Assembly (NCBI RefSeq): GCF_003584125.1
Contig: NZ_QXFL01000003.1
Span: 124,001-188,000 of the forward strand
DNA: 64,000 nt
Source: Aurantiacibacter zhengii
Lineage (GTDB): Bacteria; Pseudomonadota; Alphaproteobacteria; Sphingomonadales; Sphingomonadaceae
Direction of reading: 5' to 3'
The notes under the pieces are model-generated. The model saw nothing but the letters and a program-made list of their open reading frames with translations. It ran no database searches and was not told the DNA's origin. Position 1 is the stretch's first letter, and each line of letters starts with the position of its first letter. Positions 44,338 to 53,439 of this stretch are shown in pieces. The position numbers and the translations under genes are program-made.

Positions 44338-45013
44338 TCCGGCCAAGGTCATCCGAGCGGACAATATTTCGCTTCCGCACGGCTTCCTCGATGCCGCGCA
44401 GAGCGATGCCCACGCGCACGAACTGGCGGTGGGCGATGCGCCGGTCGTCTTCGTCAAGCAGGTGCATTCACCCGATGCACTCACCGTGGATACGCCGTTC
44501 GCCGCGAACGATCGGCCCGAGGCAGACGCCATGGCGACGGCAACGCCGGGACTCGCGCTGGCCATCGTCACTGCGGATTGCGCGCCCATCCTGCTCGCCG
44601 ACGAAACCGCCCATGTGATCGGCGCTGCCCATGCAGGCTGGCGCGGCGCGCAAAGCGGTGTGATCGAGGCTGTGGTCGCGCAAATGGAGGCACTGGGCGC
44701 CCAGCGCAGCCGGATCGCCGCGGCCATCGGGCCATGCATTGCGCAGGAGAGTTACGAAGTCGGCGCGGATATGCGTGCGAACTTCTCCGCAGCCGAACAC
44801 CGTTTCTTCGAGGCGACTGGCCCCGGCAAGTGGCATTTCGACCTGGAGGGGCTGGTTTCGGCGCGTCTTGCGGAGGCGGGTATCGCATCGATCTGCGCCA
44901 TGGAACTGGATACCTACGCCGCCGCGCGCCGCTTTCATTCCTACAGGCGCGCCACCCATCGCGGCGAACAGACGACCGGCAGGCAGGTTTCGCTGATCGC
45001 CCTTCCCTGCTAG
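44330..45013 (+). CDS. pgeF: PgeF family (laccase-domain) peptidoglycan-editing protein
   Basis: About 227 residues. The copper/zinc-type motif set of the family is complete: FVKQVHSPDAL, VTADCAPILLAD, AAHAGWRGAQSGVIE and AIGPCIAQESYEV. The family was once called multicopper polyphenol oxidase; PgeF (YfiH) corrects L-Ser misincorporation in peptidoglycan precursors, and some homologues act on purine nucleosides. The start is uncertain: TTG at 44330, overlapping the pepN stop, is the best fit; further upstream in-frame starts lie within pepN. Confidence 0.9.
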   Translation: MGNPAKVIRADNISLPHGFLDAAQSDAHAHELAVGDAPVVFVKQVHSPDALTVDTPFAANDRPEADAMATATPGLALAIVTADCAPILLADETAHVIGAAHAGWRGAQSGVIEAVVAQMEALGAQRSRIAAAIGPCIAQESYEVGADMRANFSAAEHRFFEATGPGKWHFDLEGLVSARLAEAGIASICAMELDTYAAARRFHSYRRATHRGEQTTGRQVSLIALPC

Positions 45014-45111
45014 GGCTGGCACCGCGCGAAACGGCAGCCGCGACACTAGCCCGAGACATTAGCCCAAAAGGCGGGTTGGCAGCGCGACTTTGCTCGTCTA
45101 TCAGCCGCGCC

Positions 45112-45150
45112 AAGCCGCCGCCCGGCAACGGTTCGTCGTGCGGCTTTTTT
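45112..45150 (+). terminator. Rho-independent terminator after pgeF
   Basis: AAGCCGC (45112-45118) pairs with GCGGCTT (45140-45146), the loop itself is G/C-rich, and the stem runs into a T-run (45145-45150). About 100 bases after the pgeF stop, before petABC. Confidence 0.65.
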
Positions 45151-45165
45151 GGACGAATCTTTCGG

Positions 45166-45195
45166 CCGACGGGGCTTTTTGCAAGCGACCGTCGG
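45166..45195 (+). other. Stem-loop in the petA leader
   Basis: Perfect 7-bp stem CCGACGG / CCGTCGG with a 16-base loop containing a T-run, ending 22 bases before the petA ATG. Possible leader structure influencing translation of the bc1 operon. Confidence 0.4.
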
Positions 45196-45217
45196 CAGCG
45201 ACAGGCAAGGCAAGGGT

Positions 45218-45802
45218 ATGGCATCCACCACTGGCAATGCTGAAACGACTCCGGGCGTATCCGGCGGAGTCGAGGGCGACGACGGCGTTCGTCGCCGCGA
45301 CTTCATCAACATCGCTGCCGTTTCTGCGGCGGGCGTAGGCGGTCTCGCCGTGGTCTATCCGCTGGTCAGCCAGATGGCGCCTTCGGCAGACGTGCTGGCG
45401 GAGAGCACGACCGAGCTGGACATTTCCAGCCTGGAGGCGGGGCAGTCGGTCAAGGCGGTATTCCGCAAGCAGCCGGTTTTCGTGCGCCACCTGACCCAGG
45501 CCGAAATCGAGCAGGCCAACGCGGTCAACGTCAGCTCGCTGCGCGATCCGCAGACGCTGGAAGAGCGCACCCAAGCGGGCCACGGTAACATCCTGGTTGT
45601 GATGGGCGTGTGCACCCACTTGGGCTGTGTGCCGCTTGGCGCGCAGGAAGGCGAGAACAAGGGCGAGTTCGGCGGTTATTTCTGCCCGTGCCACGGTTCG
45701 CACTACGACACCGCCGCCCGCATTCGCAAAGGTCCGGCGCCGTCAAACCTGGCCGTGCCCGAGTATCAATTCACGTCCGACACGACCATCGTGATCGGCT
45801 GA
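45218..45802 (+). CDS. petA: Ubiquinol-cytochrome c reductase, Rieske iron-sulfur subunit
   Basis: 194 residues. The N-terminus has a twin-arginine-like [12 protein letters not shown] ahead of the single membrane helix (about 33-55), consistent with Tat export of the folded Fe-S domain. The 2Fe-2S ligands are in CTHLGC and CPCHGSHYD. Part of the cytochrome bc1 complex that oxidises ubiquinol and pumps protons. The ATG at 45218 has a weak AAGG upstream; a longer in-frame start at 45149 lies within the leader hairpin. First of petABC. Confidence 0.96.
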   Translation: MASTTGNAETTPGVSGGVEGDDGVRRRDFINIAAVSAAGVGGLAVVYPLVSQMAPSADVLAESTTELDISSLEAGQSVKAVFRKQPVFVRHLTQAEIEQANAVNVSSLRDPQTLEERTQAGHGNILVVMGVCTHLGCVPLGAQEGENKGEFGGYFCPCHGSHYDTAARIRKGPAPSNLAVPEYQFTSDTTIVIG

Positions 45803-45818
45803 AGCGAGAGAGAAGAAC

Positions 45819-47114
45819 ATGAGCTTTCCCTGGGCCAAGGAATACCAGCCGCAGAACGGACTGACGAAGTTTCTCGACGAGAAACTGCCGCTGCCGCGCT
45901 TCGTGTACAACGCGGTTGGCGCGGGTTATCCCGTGCCGCGCAACCTGTCGTACTTCTGGAATTTCGGTGTTCTCGCCGGGTTCTTCCTCGTGTTGCAGAT
46001 CGTCACCGGCGTGGTGCTGGCGATGCATTATGCCGCCAACACACAGGTCGCCTTCGCTTCGGTCGAGCACATCATGCGCGACGTGAACTGGGGTTGGCTG
46101 ATGCGTTACACGCATGCCAACGGCGCCAGCTTCTTCTTCGTCGTCGTCTACATCCACATCTTCCGCGGCCTGTTCTACGCATCGTACAAGCCGCCGCGCG
46201 AGATGATCTGGCTGCTCGGCGTCACCATCTTCCTGCTCATGATGGCCACCGCTTTCATGGGCTACGTGCTGCCGTGGGGCCAGATGAGCTTCTGGGGCGC
46301 GCAGGTCATTACCGGCCTGTTCGAGGCCATCCCGCTGATCGGCCCGCCGCTGAAGACCTGGCTGCTGGGCGGATTCGCGCCCGATAACGCCGCGCTGAAC
46401 CGCTTCTTCTCGCTGCACTTCCTGCTGCCGTTCGTGATCCTGGGCTGCGTGATCCTGCACATCTGGGCGCTGCACATTCCGGGTTCCAGCAACCCTACCG
46501 GCGTCGAAGTGAAGGGCGAGAGCGACACGCTGCCGTTCCACCCCTACTACACGGCCAAGGACGGTTTCGGGCTGGGCGTGGCACTGATCGTATTCATGAC
46601 CTTCGTGTTCTTCCTGCCGAACATGCTCGGTCACCCGGACAACTACATCGAGGCGAACCCGCTTTCGACCCCGGCCCACATCGTGCCCGAATGGTATTTC
46701 TACCCGTTCTACGCGATCCTGCGCGCCTTCACCTTCGACTTCATCCTCCCGGCGAAGCTGTGGGGCGTGCTCGCCATGTTCTCGTCCATCCTGGTGTGGT
46801 TCTTCCTGCCTTGGCTGGACAAGAGCCCGGTTCGCAGCGGCCACTATCGTCCGCTGTTCCGCAAGTTCTTCTGGTTCGGCCTGATCCCGGTCATGGCGGT
46901 GCTGTTCGTCTGCGGCGGCGCACCGGCGGAAGAGCCCTATGTGATGATCAGCCAGGTCGCGACTGCGTACTACTTCCTGCACTTCCTCGTGATCCTGCCG
47001 ATCATTTCCTCGATCGAGCGACCCGATCCGCTGCCGTTCTCGATCACAGAGGCGGTGCTGGGGTCCGACAAGAAGGCCGTGCTGGGCGAAAACGCCGAGC
47101 CGGTGGCTGTCTGA
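45819..47114 (+). CDS. petB: Ubiquinol-cytochrome c reductase, cytochrome b
   Basis: 431 residues, eight membrane helices. Quinone-site and haem-ligand regions are present: [22 protein letters not shown] (helix B/C), [39 protein letters not shown] with paired His ligands, and the [14 protein letters not shown] (PEWY) Qo-site motif. C-terminal end slightly extended and polar. 16 bases after petA. Confidence 0.97.
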   Translation: MSFPWAKEYQPQNGLTKFLDEKLPLPRFVYNAVGAGYPVPRNLSYFWNFGVLAGFFLVLQIVTGVVLAMHYAANTQVAFASVEHIMRDVNWGWLMRYTHANGASFFFVVVYIHIFRGLFYASYKPPREMIWLLGVTIFLLMMATAFMGYVLPWGQMSFWGAQVITGLFEAIPLIGPPLKTWLLGGFAPDNAALNRFFSLHFLLPFVILGCVILHIWALHIPGSSNPTGVEVKGESDTLPFHPYYTAKDGFGLGVALIVFMTFVFFLPNMLGHPDNYIEANPLSTPAHIVPEWYFYPFYAILRAFTFDFILPAKLWGVLAMFSSILVWFFLPWLDKSPVRSGHYRPLFRKFFWFGLIPVMAVLFVCGGAPAEEPYVMISQVATAYYFLHFLVILPIISSIERPDPLPFSITEAVLGSDKKAVLGENAEPVAV

Positions 47115-47143
47115 AGAGCCGAGATTAAGGGAAAGACAAAACA

Positions 47144-48010
47144 ATGATCCGCCTTGTTGGTATCCTTATCGGTCTCGGCTTCACCTTCGTGGTGCTGCTC
47201 GCCTTCGTCACCGGCGCATACACCGCCGCGACCGAAGACGTGGCCGAAACCGCCGAACACGTTTTCCATGAAGAGGCCCACGGCCCCGAAGCCGGCTATT
47301 CGTTCGATGGCCCGTTCGGCAAGTGGGACCTGACCCAGCTGCAGCGCGGCTACCAGGTCTACAAGGAAGTCTGCGCCGCCTGTCACTCCCTCAACTACGT
47401 CGCCATTCGCGATCTCGAGGACCTGGGCTACTCCGAAGCGCAGGTGAAGGCAGAGGCCGCAACGTTCCAGGTGCCGGGCGTCAATCCCGATACCGGTGAA
47501 GACGAAATGCGTCAGGCCCTGCCGACCGATTACTTCCCGTCGCCCTATCCCAACGCGGTGGCCGCTTCTGCTGCCAACGGCGGCAAGATTCCGCCCGACC
47601 TGTCGTTGATGGTGAAAGCGCGTCACGACGGCAGCAATTATCTCTACAACCTTCTGACGGGCTATCAGCAGCCCCCTGCCGAACTGGCCGAGGAATTCCC
47701 GGACTTCACGATTCCCGTCGGTGGTTATTACAATCCCTACTTCTCGTCGCTGGTGATCGGCATGCCGCCGCCCATCTCGGTCGACGGGCAGGTGACCTAT
47801 GCCGATGGTACGGAAGCCACGATCTCGCAGATGTCGCAGGACGTGTCCGCCTTCCTCACCTGGACTGCCGAACCCAAGCTGATCGAACGCAAGTCGACCG
47901 GCTGGCCGGTGCTGGGCTTCCTGCTCTTCGCCACGATCCTTGCATGGCTCGCCAAGAAGCAGATCTGGGCCAGCGCAAAGCCCAGGAACGCTTCGCGCCG
48001 CGAAGACTGA
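47144..48010 (+). CDS. petC: Ubiquinol-cytochrome c reductase, cytochrome c1
   Basis: 288 residues. N-terminal signal/membrane helix, covalent haem site CAACHSLNY (about residues 79-83), the second axial ligand in VIGMPPPIS, and a C-terminal membrane anchor GWPVLGFLLFATILAWLAKK. ATG 29 bases after petB with an AAGGGAAAG-type ribosome site. Last subunit of the three-gene bc1 operon. Confidence 0.96.
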   Translation: MIRLVGILIGLGFTFVVLLAFVTGAYTAATEDVAETAEHVFHEEAHGPEAGYSFDGPFGKWDLTQLQRGYQVYKEVCAACHSLNYVAIRDLEDLGYSEAQVKAEAATFQVPGVNPDTGEDEMRQALPTDYFPSPYPNAVAASAANGGKIPPDLSLMVKARHDGSNYLYNLLTGYQQPPAELAEEFPDFTIPVGGYYNPYFSSLVIGMPPPISVDGQVTYADGTEATISQMSQDVSAFLTWTAEPKLIERKSTGWPVLGFLLFATILAWLAKKQIWASAKPRNASRRED

Positions 48011-48018
48011 GCGCACTT

Positions 48019-48576
48019 TTGACGGATACGGATCCGGGACTGTCGCGTGATGAGCTCAAGGGGCTCATCCGCACCGTCCCGGATTTTCCGTCTGCGGGCA
48101 TCCAGTTCCGCGATATCACCACGCTGCTCGCTCACGCCGAGGGGCTGGCCGCTTCCATCGACATGCTGGCCCAGCGGGCCGAGGGTCTTGATGCGACGAA
48201 AGTCGCAGGGATCGAGGCGCGCGGATTCATATTCGGCACCGCACTCGCCCTGAGGCTGGGTGTCGGCTTCGTCCCCGTGCGCAAGGCGGGCAAGCTCCCG
48301 GTCGAGTGCATCGGCGAGGACTATGCTCTCGAATACGCCGAGGCTCGTGTCGAGCTGGACCCCTCGATCATCGAAGCTGGCGACCGGGTGCTGGTGGTGG
48401 ACGACCTCCTCGCCACGGGCGGTACTGCATTGGCCGCTGTGCGACTGCTGCGCCGGGCGGGGGCGCAGGTCAGTCATGCCTTGTTCGTGATCGACCTACC
48501 CGAACTGGGCGGTGCGGATGCGCTGTCCGAACAGGGCGTCGAGACCCTCTCCCTCGTGGAGTTTGCCGGGCACTGA
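48019..48576 (+). CDS. apt: Adenine phosphoribosyltransferase
   Basis: Salvages adenine to AMP with PRPP. About 185 residues. Family start LKGLIRTVPDFPSAGIQFRDITTLL, GIEARGFIFGTALALRL, and the PRPP loop VLVVDDLLATGGTALAA are clear. The start codon is unsure: TTG at 48019, eight bases after the petC stop, gives the right length and there is no ATG or GTG in the right place. Probably read through from petABC. Confidence 0.92.
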   Translation: MTDTDPGLSRDELKGLIRTVPDFPSAGIQFRDITTLLAHAEGLAASIDMLAQRAEGLDATKVAGIEARGFIFGTALALRLGVGFVPVRKAGKLPVECIGEDYALEYAEARVELDPSIIEAGDRVLVVDDLLATGGTALAAVRLLRRAGAQVSHALFVIDLPELGGADALSEQGVETLSLVEFAGH

Positions 48577-48685
48577 TTGCCGTTATGCGCCAACTTGGCG
48601 TAGCGGACTATCGGCCCGGTGGGAAAAATAACGCGCCTCGCGCATTGTTGCTGAGAAGACGGGGTTTCAGGAAAGCAGGAGACGG

Positions 48686-50539
48686 ATGGAAGAACAGGCG
48701 CTCGTGATCGCGCTCGTGGGCGTTCTGGGCATAGGTGCGCAGTGGGTTGCCTGGCGCACGGGCTGGCCGGCCATCGTGCTGATGCTGGCCGCTGGTTTCC
48801 TCGCCGGGCCCGTCCTGGGCATCATGGATCCCGAAAGCGCCTTCGGCGACCTGCTGGAGCCGATGATTTCCATTGGCGTCGCGCTGATCCTGTTCGAAGG
48901 CGGACTCAGCCTCGATTTCCGGGAATTCCGCAAATACGGCGGCGGCGTGTGGCGCCTGGTCATTTTCGGCGTGCCGCTGGGCTGGCTATTCGGTTCGCTA
49001 GCCGGATATTACGTGGCCGGGCTGGTCTGGCCCGTCGCCATCCTCTTCGCAGGCATCCTGGTTGTCACTGGACCGACCGTGGTTATCCCGCTGCTGCGGC
49101 AGAGCGCGGTCCAGCAGCGTCCTGCCGCACTGTTGAAGTGGGAAGCCATCGTCAACGATCCCTTCGGGGCACTGTGCGCCGTGATCGCCTACGAATATTT
49201 CCGCAGCACCGCGGCCAGCGGTGGCACGGCCTATGACGTGGTGCCTGAAATCGCCATCGCCGCAGGCATATCCGGCCTCATCGGTTTTGCCGCAGCGTGG
49301 GTGATCGCCTGGAGCTTCCCTCGCGGGCTGGTGCCCGAATTCCTGAAAGTGCCGGTGCTGCTCGTCGCCGTGGTCGGCACTTTTGTACTGTGCAACATGA
49401 TCGAGCACGAAGCAGGCCTGCTGGCGGTCACCGTCATGGGCATTGCGCTTGCCAACATGCACGTCTCGTCGCTGCGCAGCATCCATCCCTTCAAGCAGAA
49501 CATCGCGGTATTGCTGGTTTCGGGCATTTTCATCCTGCTGTCGGCTGGCCTCGACATAGACCAGTTAAGGCAGTTCGAATGGCAGTTCGGCCTGTTCCTC
49601 CTCGCCCTGCTGTTCGTTGTGCGCCCCGCCACCGTGCTGCTCAGCCTCGCATTTTCCAGCGTGCCGTGGAACGAGCGACTGTTCCTCGCCTGGATCGCGC
49701 CGCGCGGTATCGTGCTGGTGGCAATCTGCGGCCTGTTCGCCCTTCGCCTGGAGGATCTCGGCTATGCCGACGGCTCTATCCTCATCGGGCTCAGCTTTGC
49801 CGTGGTGGTCACCACCATCGTCGCGCACGGCTTTACCGTCGATCTCGTCGCCCGCCTGCTGAAGGTAAAGGGTGCCTCGCGCCCCGGCATGCTGATCGTG
49901 GGCTCCACGCCGTGGACCGTTGCCCTCGCCAAACAGATGCACGACATGGATACCCCGGTCATGCTCGTCGATTCCAGCTGGCAGCGCCTCAAGCCCGCGC
50001 GCGCGGCGGGCCTGCCGACCTATCACGGCGAAATCCTAAACGAGGCGACCGAGCACAACATCGATCTCACACCCTACCAGGCCCTGATCGCGGCCACCGA
50101 TAACGAGGCGTACAACACCTTGGTTTGTTCGGAATTCGCCCCGGAAATCGGCACCGACAGGGTCTACCAGCTCGGCGAGACCCAGGACGATGACGATCAT
50201 CGCGCGATCCCCGCCAGCCTGCGCGGCCGGGCGCTGTTCCGCACTGGCTTCGGGGTGGACGATGTCCAGCAACGGCAGAACGAGGGATGGGTGTTCCGCC
50301 GCACGAAGTTGTCGGAAAAATTCGACGTGGACGACGCGCGCGACACCCTGCCCGAGGCCACCAGCATGCTGTTGCTGATCGAGCCCGATGGCGAGATGCG
50401 CTTCTTCACCCACGCCGCAGAACCGGAACCGCAGCCGGGTGACACGATAATTTCCTATTCGCCGCCGCGCACAAAGACGCCTGAGGAGCAGGCTGCCAAG
50501 CGCGCTGGCAAAGGCGGCTCCAAGCCGCAACCCGCATGA
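48686..50539 (+). CDS. CPA1-family Na+(K+)/H+ antiporter with C-terminal nucleotide-binding domain
   Basis: 617 residues. Twelve or so membrane helices in residues 1-385, with the ion-site Asn-Asp pair in KWEAIVNDPFGALCA and the ILFEGGLSLDFREFRKYG signature. After a linker, a TrkA-N-like Rossmann domain (about 392-500: GMLIVGSTPWTVALAKQMHDMDT, ATDNEAYNTLVCSEFA) probably senses nucleotide or pH state. A polar Lys-rich tail ends the protein. Acts in cytoplasmic pH and cation balance. Confidence 0.9.
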   Translation: MEEQALVIALVGVLGIGAQWVAWRTGWPAIVLMLAAGFLAGPVLGIMDPESAFGDLLEPMISIGVALILFEGGLSLDFREFRKYGGGVWRLVIFGVPLGWLFGSLAGYYVAGLVWPVAILFAGILVVTGPTVVIPLLRQSAVQQRPAALLKWEAIVNDPFGALCAVIAYEYFRSTAASGGTAYDVVPEIAIAAGISGLIGFAAAWVIAWSFPRGLVPEFLKVPVLLVAVVGTFVLCNMIEHEAGLLAVTVMGIALANMHVSSLRSIHPFKQNIAVLLVSGIFILLSAGLDIDQLRQFEWQFGLFLLALLFVVRPATVLLSLAFSSVPWNERLFLAWIAPRGIVLVAICGLFALRLEDLGYADGSILIGLSFAVVVTTIVAHGFTVDLVARLLKVKGASRPGMLIVGSTPWTVALAKQMHDMDTPVMLVDSSWQRLKPARAAGLPTYHGEILNEATEHNIDLTPYQALIAATDNEAYNTLVCSEFAPEIGTDRVYQLGETQDDDDHRAIPASLRGRALFRTGFGVDDVQQRQNEGWVFRRTKLSEKFDVDDARDTLPEATSMLLLIEPDGEMRFFTHAAEPEPQPGDTIISYSPPRTKTPEEQAAKRAGKGGSKPQPA

Positions 50540-50550
50540 GGATGCAGGAC

Positions 50551-51186
50551 ATGAAACACGTAAAGACTATCGCCGCCACCGCCGCTCTCGCGCTGACCCT
50601 GTCGGCTTGCGAACTGCGCCGCGACGGCGATGCCGAAGACCCAACCACGCCTGCAGGCGAGGAAAGCGCCACCCCGGGTGCAAGCGCCAGTCCTACGCCG
50701 ACGCAGAGTGCCTCTCCCGTCGCGTCCATCATCCGCGATGCGACGGAACCGGAGCCGGACGATGTCGCCCTGCCCGTGCAGCCGGTGGAGATGACTCTAT
50801 CTTTCCCGGAAGGGTCGGATATCTCGGAGGCGAACGAACGCCGGCTGGCCGGCCTGATGCAGCGCGGCGCGATCGAGCAGGACTGGCCCGTCATTCTCTC
50901 CGGGCACACCGACTCAGGCGGCAACGACCAGGCAAACCTGCGCGCCTCGCGCGCTCGGGCCGAAGAGGTTGCCGCCTGGCTGGTGGAGCGCGGGGTGGAC
51001 GATGACCGGATCGAGGTAATCGCCTTTGGCGAACAGAACCCGATCGAACCCAACGCTCTGCCCGATGGCTCTCCCAACGAGGAAGGCCGCCGCGCCAACC
51101 GCCGCGTCGAAATCCGCATTGCCCCTCCCGGTGAAGAGGCCGAGGGCGAAAGCGAAGAAACCGCGGGCGGCGATCAGGACGCTTGA
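50551..51186 (+). CDS. OmpA family lipoprotein
   Basis: 211 residues. Lipoprotein signal ending in LTLSAC (Cys ~20), a Thr/Ser/Pro/Glu-rich spacer (about 25-75) and a C-terminal OmpA peptidoglycan-binding domain (ILSGHTDSGGNDQANLRASRARA, then EEGRRANRRVEIRI) with an acidic tail. Expected at the outer membrane. An ATG at 50536 overlaps the antiporter stop (ATGA), but Met at 50551 begins the signal peptide and has GAGG upstream, so it is preferred. Second OmpA lipoprotein of the window (see 22592). Confidence 0.88.
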   Translation: MKHVKTIAATAALALTLSACELRRDGDAEDPTTPAGEESATPGASASPTPTQSASPVASIIRDATEPEPDDVALPVQPVEMTLSFPEGSDISEANERRLAGLMQRGAIEQDWPVILSGHTDSGGNDQANLRASRARAEEVAAWLVERGVDDDRIEVIAFGEQNPIEPNALPDGSPNEEGRRANRRVEIRIAPPGEEAEGESEETAGGDQDA

Positions 51187-51229
51187 CGAATCCCCCGCTC
51201 CGGTGGCAAGCGCCTGCGCCGGAGCCCGA

Positions 51230-51303
51230 GCGGGTATAGCATAGTGGTAATGCTCCAGCCTTCCAAGCTGGCTAGAGGGGTTCGATTCCCCTTACCCGCT
51301 CCA
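51230..51303 (+). tRNA. tRNA-Gly (anticodon TCC)
   Basis: Cloverleaf: acceptor GCGGGTA/TACCCGC, D arm GCATAGTGGTAATGC, anticodon stem CCAGC/GCTGG with loop CTTCCAA giving TCC, T arm GGGGTTCGATTCCCC and encoded CCA. Reads GGA/GGG codons. Confidence 0.96.
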
Positions 51304-51329
51304 ACTTCTCCCGCTTTCGCCGTCCACAC

Positions 51330-52199
51330 CTAAACCGGCTTGTTGTCGATCAGCCGCGTGCCTCCGATCCGCGCGGCGACGAACAGGCGGGCGTTGTCCA
51401 GATCTGTCGAGGTTTCGCCATCCAGAAGCGCGATGGAGTCGGCATCGCGCAACTCGGCATAATCGACGCTCGCAAAGCCCGCGCCCAGTAGCTGGTCCTC
51501 CAGCATGGCGAGCGTTGGCGCAGCCTCCTGCCCGTCGCGGATGCGGGCGATTGCTTCGTCCATCGCGCGCGGGAGGGTTGCGGCAGCGGCGCGGTGTTCG
51601 GGCGAAAGGTAGGCGTTACGGCTGCTCATCGCGAGGCCATCGGGGTCGCGTACGATCGGCACTCCGTAGATCGCATCGACATGTGGCAGCGTCAGGTCCA
51701 GGTCGCGGGACATGCGGCGGATTACGGCGAGTTGCTGCCAGTCTTTCTCGCCGAACAGCGCCATGTCCGGGCGCACTTGGTTGAACAGCTTGCACACCAC
51801 CGTTGCCACGCCATCGAAGTGCCCCGGCCGGTCCGCTCCGCACAGCCCGGTACTGACGCCTGACACGCTGATATTCGTGGCGTAGCCAGCGGGATACATC
51901 GCCTCCATGTCCGGCGCCCACAGCAGGGCCACGCCCTCGGCCTCGAGTTTGGCAGAGTCCTCGGCCATCTGGCGCGGGTAGGCGTCCAGGTCTTCATTCG
52001 GGCCGAATTGGCGGGGGTTCACGAAGATGGAGACCGCCACATGGTCGGCTCGCTTCGCCGCCTCGCGCACAAGTGTCAGGTGGCCTTCGTGCAGCGCGCC
52101 CATCGTGGGGACGAGCGCTATGGTGTCCCGTTTCAGTGCACTGCCGCGCAATTCATCCACAGCTTGGCGCAGGTTGGGCAGGGTGGTCACTGTTTGCAT
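51330..52199 (-). CDS. panC: Pantothenate synthetase (pantoate--beta-alanine ligase)
   Basis: Joins pantoate and beta-alanine with ATP to make pantothenate for coenzyme A. 289 residues. ALVPTMGALHEGHLTLV (HIGH-like HEGH), SIFVNPRQFGPNEDLDAYPR, FGEKDWQQLAVIRRM and GLAMSSRNAYLSPEHR are family signatures. ATG at 52199; longer in-frame start at 52244 has no support. Divergent from mipZ. Confidence 0.97.
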   Translation of the reverse strand: MQTVTTLPNLRQAVDELRGSALKRDTIALVPTMGALHEGHLTLVREAAKRADHVAVSIFVNPRQFGPNEDLDAYPRQMAEDSAKLEAEGVALLWAPDMEAMYPAGYATNISVSGVSTGLCGADRPGHFDGVATVVCKLFNQVRPDMALFGEKDWQQLAVIRRMSRDLDLTLPHVDAIYGVPIVRDPDGLAMSSRNAYLSPEHRAAAATLPRAMDEAIARIRDGQEAAPTLAMLEDQLLGAGFASVDYAELRDADSIALLDGETSTDLDNARLFVAARIGGTRLIDNKPV

Positions 52200-52268
52200 G
52201 GGCGCATGGCTCCGGTAGACTGTCTGGAAATGGCCTAGCGCCACTCATCCACTGGAGAAAGCCCGCTC

Positions 52269-53111
52269 GTGACTGCCCCGCACCGCGCCCCTCACCGGAT
52301 TGTCTTCGCCAACGAAAAAGGCGGAACCGGCAAGTCGACCACCGCCGTGCACGTGGCCGTGGCGCTGGCCTATCAGGGGGCGAAGGTCGCCGCGCTCGAC
52401 CTCGATGTGCGGCAGCGGACGTTTTACCGCTATTGCGAAAACCGCGCCGAAACCCAGCGCCGCCGCAATGTGCAGCTGGCCGGTCCGGTTTTCGACGTGT
52501 GCCACGGCGATAGCGTGGAGGAGCTGGAGGAAGAAGCCGCGCGCATAGGCAGGGGCATGGACTTCCTGCTGTTCGATACGCCGGGACGCGACGATCCCTT
52601 CGCCCGCCACGTGGCAGCCAGTGCCGATACGCTGGTGACGCCGATGAACGACAGTTTCGTGGACTTCGACCTCATCGGCCAGGTCGATGCAGAGAGCTTC
52701 AAGGTGCGCAAACTCAGCTTCTATGCCGAACTGATCTGGGAGGCGCGCATCAAGCGCAGCCGTGCAACGATAGAGCAGCAGAAGCGTGAGATGGACTGGG
52801 TGGTGGTGCGCAACCGCACCGGATACACCGACGCGCGCAACCAGCGGCGCATCGACGAGGCGCTGACAGAACTTTCCAAGCGCGTGGGCTTTCGCGCCGT
52901 GCAGGGCCTTTCCGAGCGCGTTATCTACCGCGAACTGTTTCCCTCCGGCCTGACGCTGCTCGACAAGGGGCACCTGGGAGAACTGGGCACCAGCCACCTC
53001 GTCGCCCGGCAGGAATTGCGCAACCTAATCGCGAACCTGAATCTGCGCGTGCCGCAGCGCGAGGATGCAGATGCCACGCCTGTGACTACACCCATGGTCG
53101 AGCCGGCCTGA
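52269..53111 (+). CDS. mipZ: MipZ-type division-plane positioning ATPase
   Basis: 280-residue ParA-superfamily ATPase. In Caulobacter MipZ forms a gradient from the ParB-marked poles and keeps FtsZ at mid-cell. Deviant Walker A FANEKGGTGKSTTAVHVA (residues 17-24), then the MipZ-specific LDLDVRQRTFYRYCENRAE and the Walker B region FLLFDTPGRDDPFARHVA. The insert WEARIKRSRATIEQQKREMDWVVVRNR is also MipZ-like. No parB lies beside it, as expected for MipZ and unlike plasmid parA. GTG start with GGAGAAAG upstream. Confidence 0.9.
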   Translation: MTAPHRAPHRIVFANEKGGTGKSTTAVHVAVALAYQGAKVAALDLDVRQRTFYRYCENRAETQRRRNVQLAGPVFDVCHGDSVEELEEEAARIGRGMDFLLFDTPGRDDPFARHVAASADTLVTPMNDSFVDFDLIGQVDAESFKVRKLSFYAELIWEARIKRSRATIEQQKREMDWVVVRNRTGYTDARNQRRIDEALTELSKRVGFRAVQGLSERVIYRELFPSGLTLLDKGHLGELGTSHLVARQELRNLIANLNLRVPQREDADATPVTTPMVEPA

Positions 53112-53117
53112 CGGGCG

Positions 53118-53402
53118 ATGGGCAAGTTCATCGTCATCATCGGGGCGGTGATCCTGCTCTATTATTTCATATTCAAGCGCTGGCCGTGGCAGCCGAAAAC
53201 GTCGGTTCGCGACCAGGCCATGGCCAATGCGCGCGAATTGCTCGGCGTGTCGCGGTTTGCCACTCGAAATGAAATAATTGCCGCGCACAAGCGGCTGGTC
53301 GCCGTGGTGCACCCCGACCGTGGCGGCTCCGGCGCCAAGGTGCACGAGGCGAACGCGGCGCGCGACTTGTTGCTGGACCAATTGCCCGACAACACGCATT
53401 AG
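53118..53402 (+). CDS. Membrane-anchored J-domain protein (TIM14/Pam18-like layout)
   Basis: 94 residues: an N-terminal membrane helix (about 3-19) followed by a short J domain with the HPD triad at residues 65-67 (RLVAVVHPDRGGSG). N-out helix plus C-terminal J domain is the layout of DjlA-like/Pam18-like proteins, whose role is to place DnaK at a membrane site. It starts six bases after the mipZ stop, so it is probably co-translated with mipZ. Whether it serves division is unknown. Confidence 0.83.
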   Translation: MGKFIVIIGAVILLYYFIFKRWPWQPKTSVRDQAMANARELLGVSRFATRNEIIAAHKRLVAVVHPDRGGSGAKVHEANAARDLLLDQLPDNTH

Positions 53403-53439
53403 CCTGGGGTCGTAATTGTCAGGTCCCGAAGGAGCACAG

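Noticed and set aside
41896-44739. 947-codon open frame on the minus strand
   Set aside because: It lies antisense to pepN and pgeF, which have complete family motifs. Long antisense frames are common in DNA of this GC content.
52269-53111. ParA of a plasmid partition system
   Set aside because: No parB or centromere-like repeats nearby; MipZ-specific sequence blocks and chromosomal context favour MipZ.
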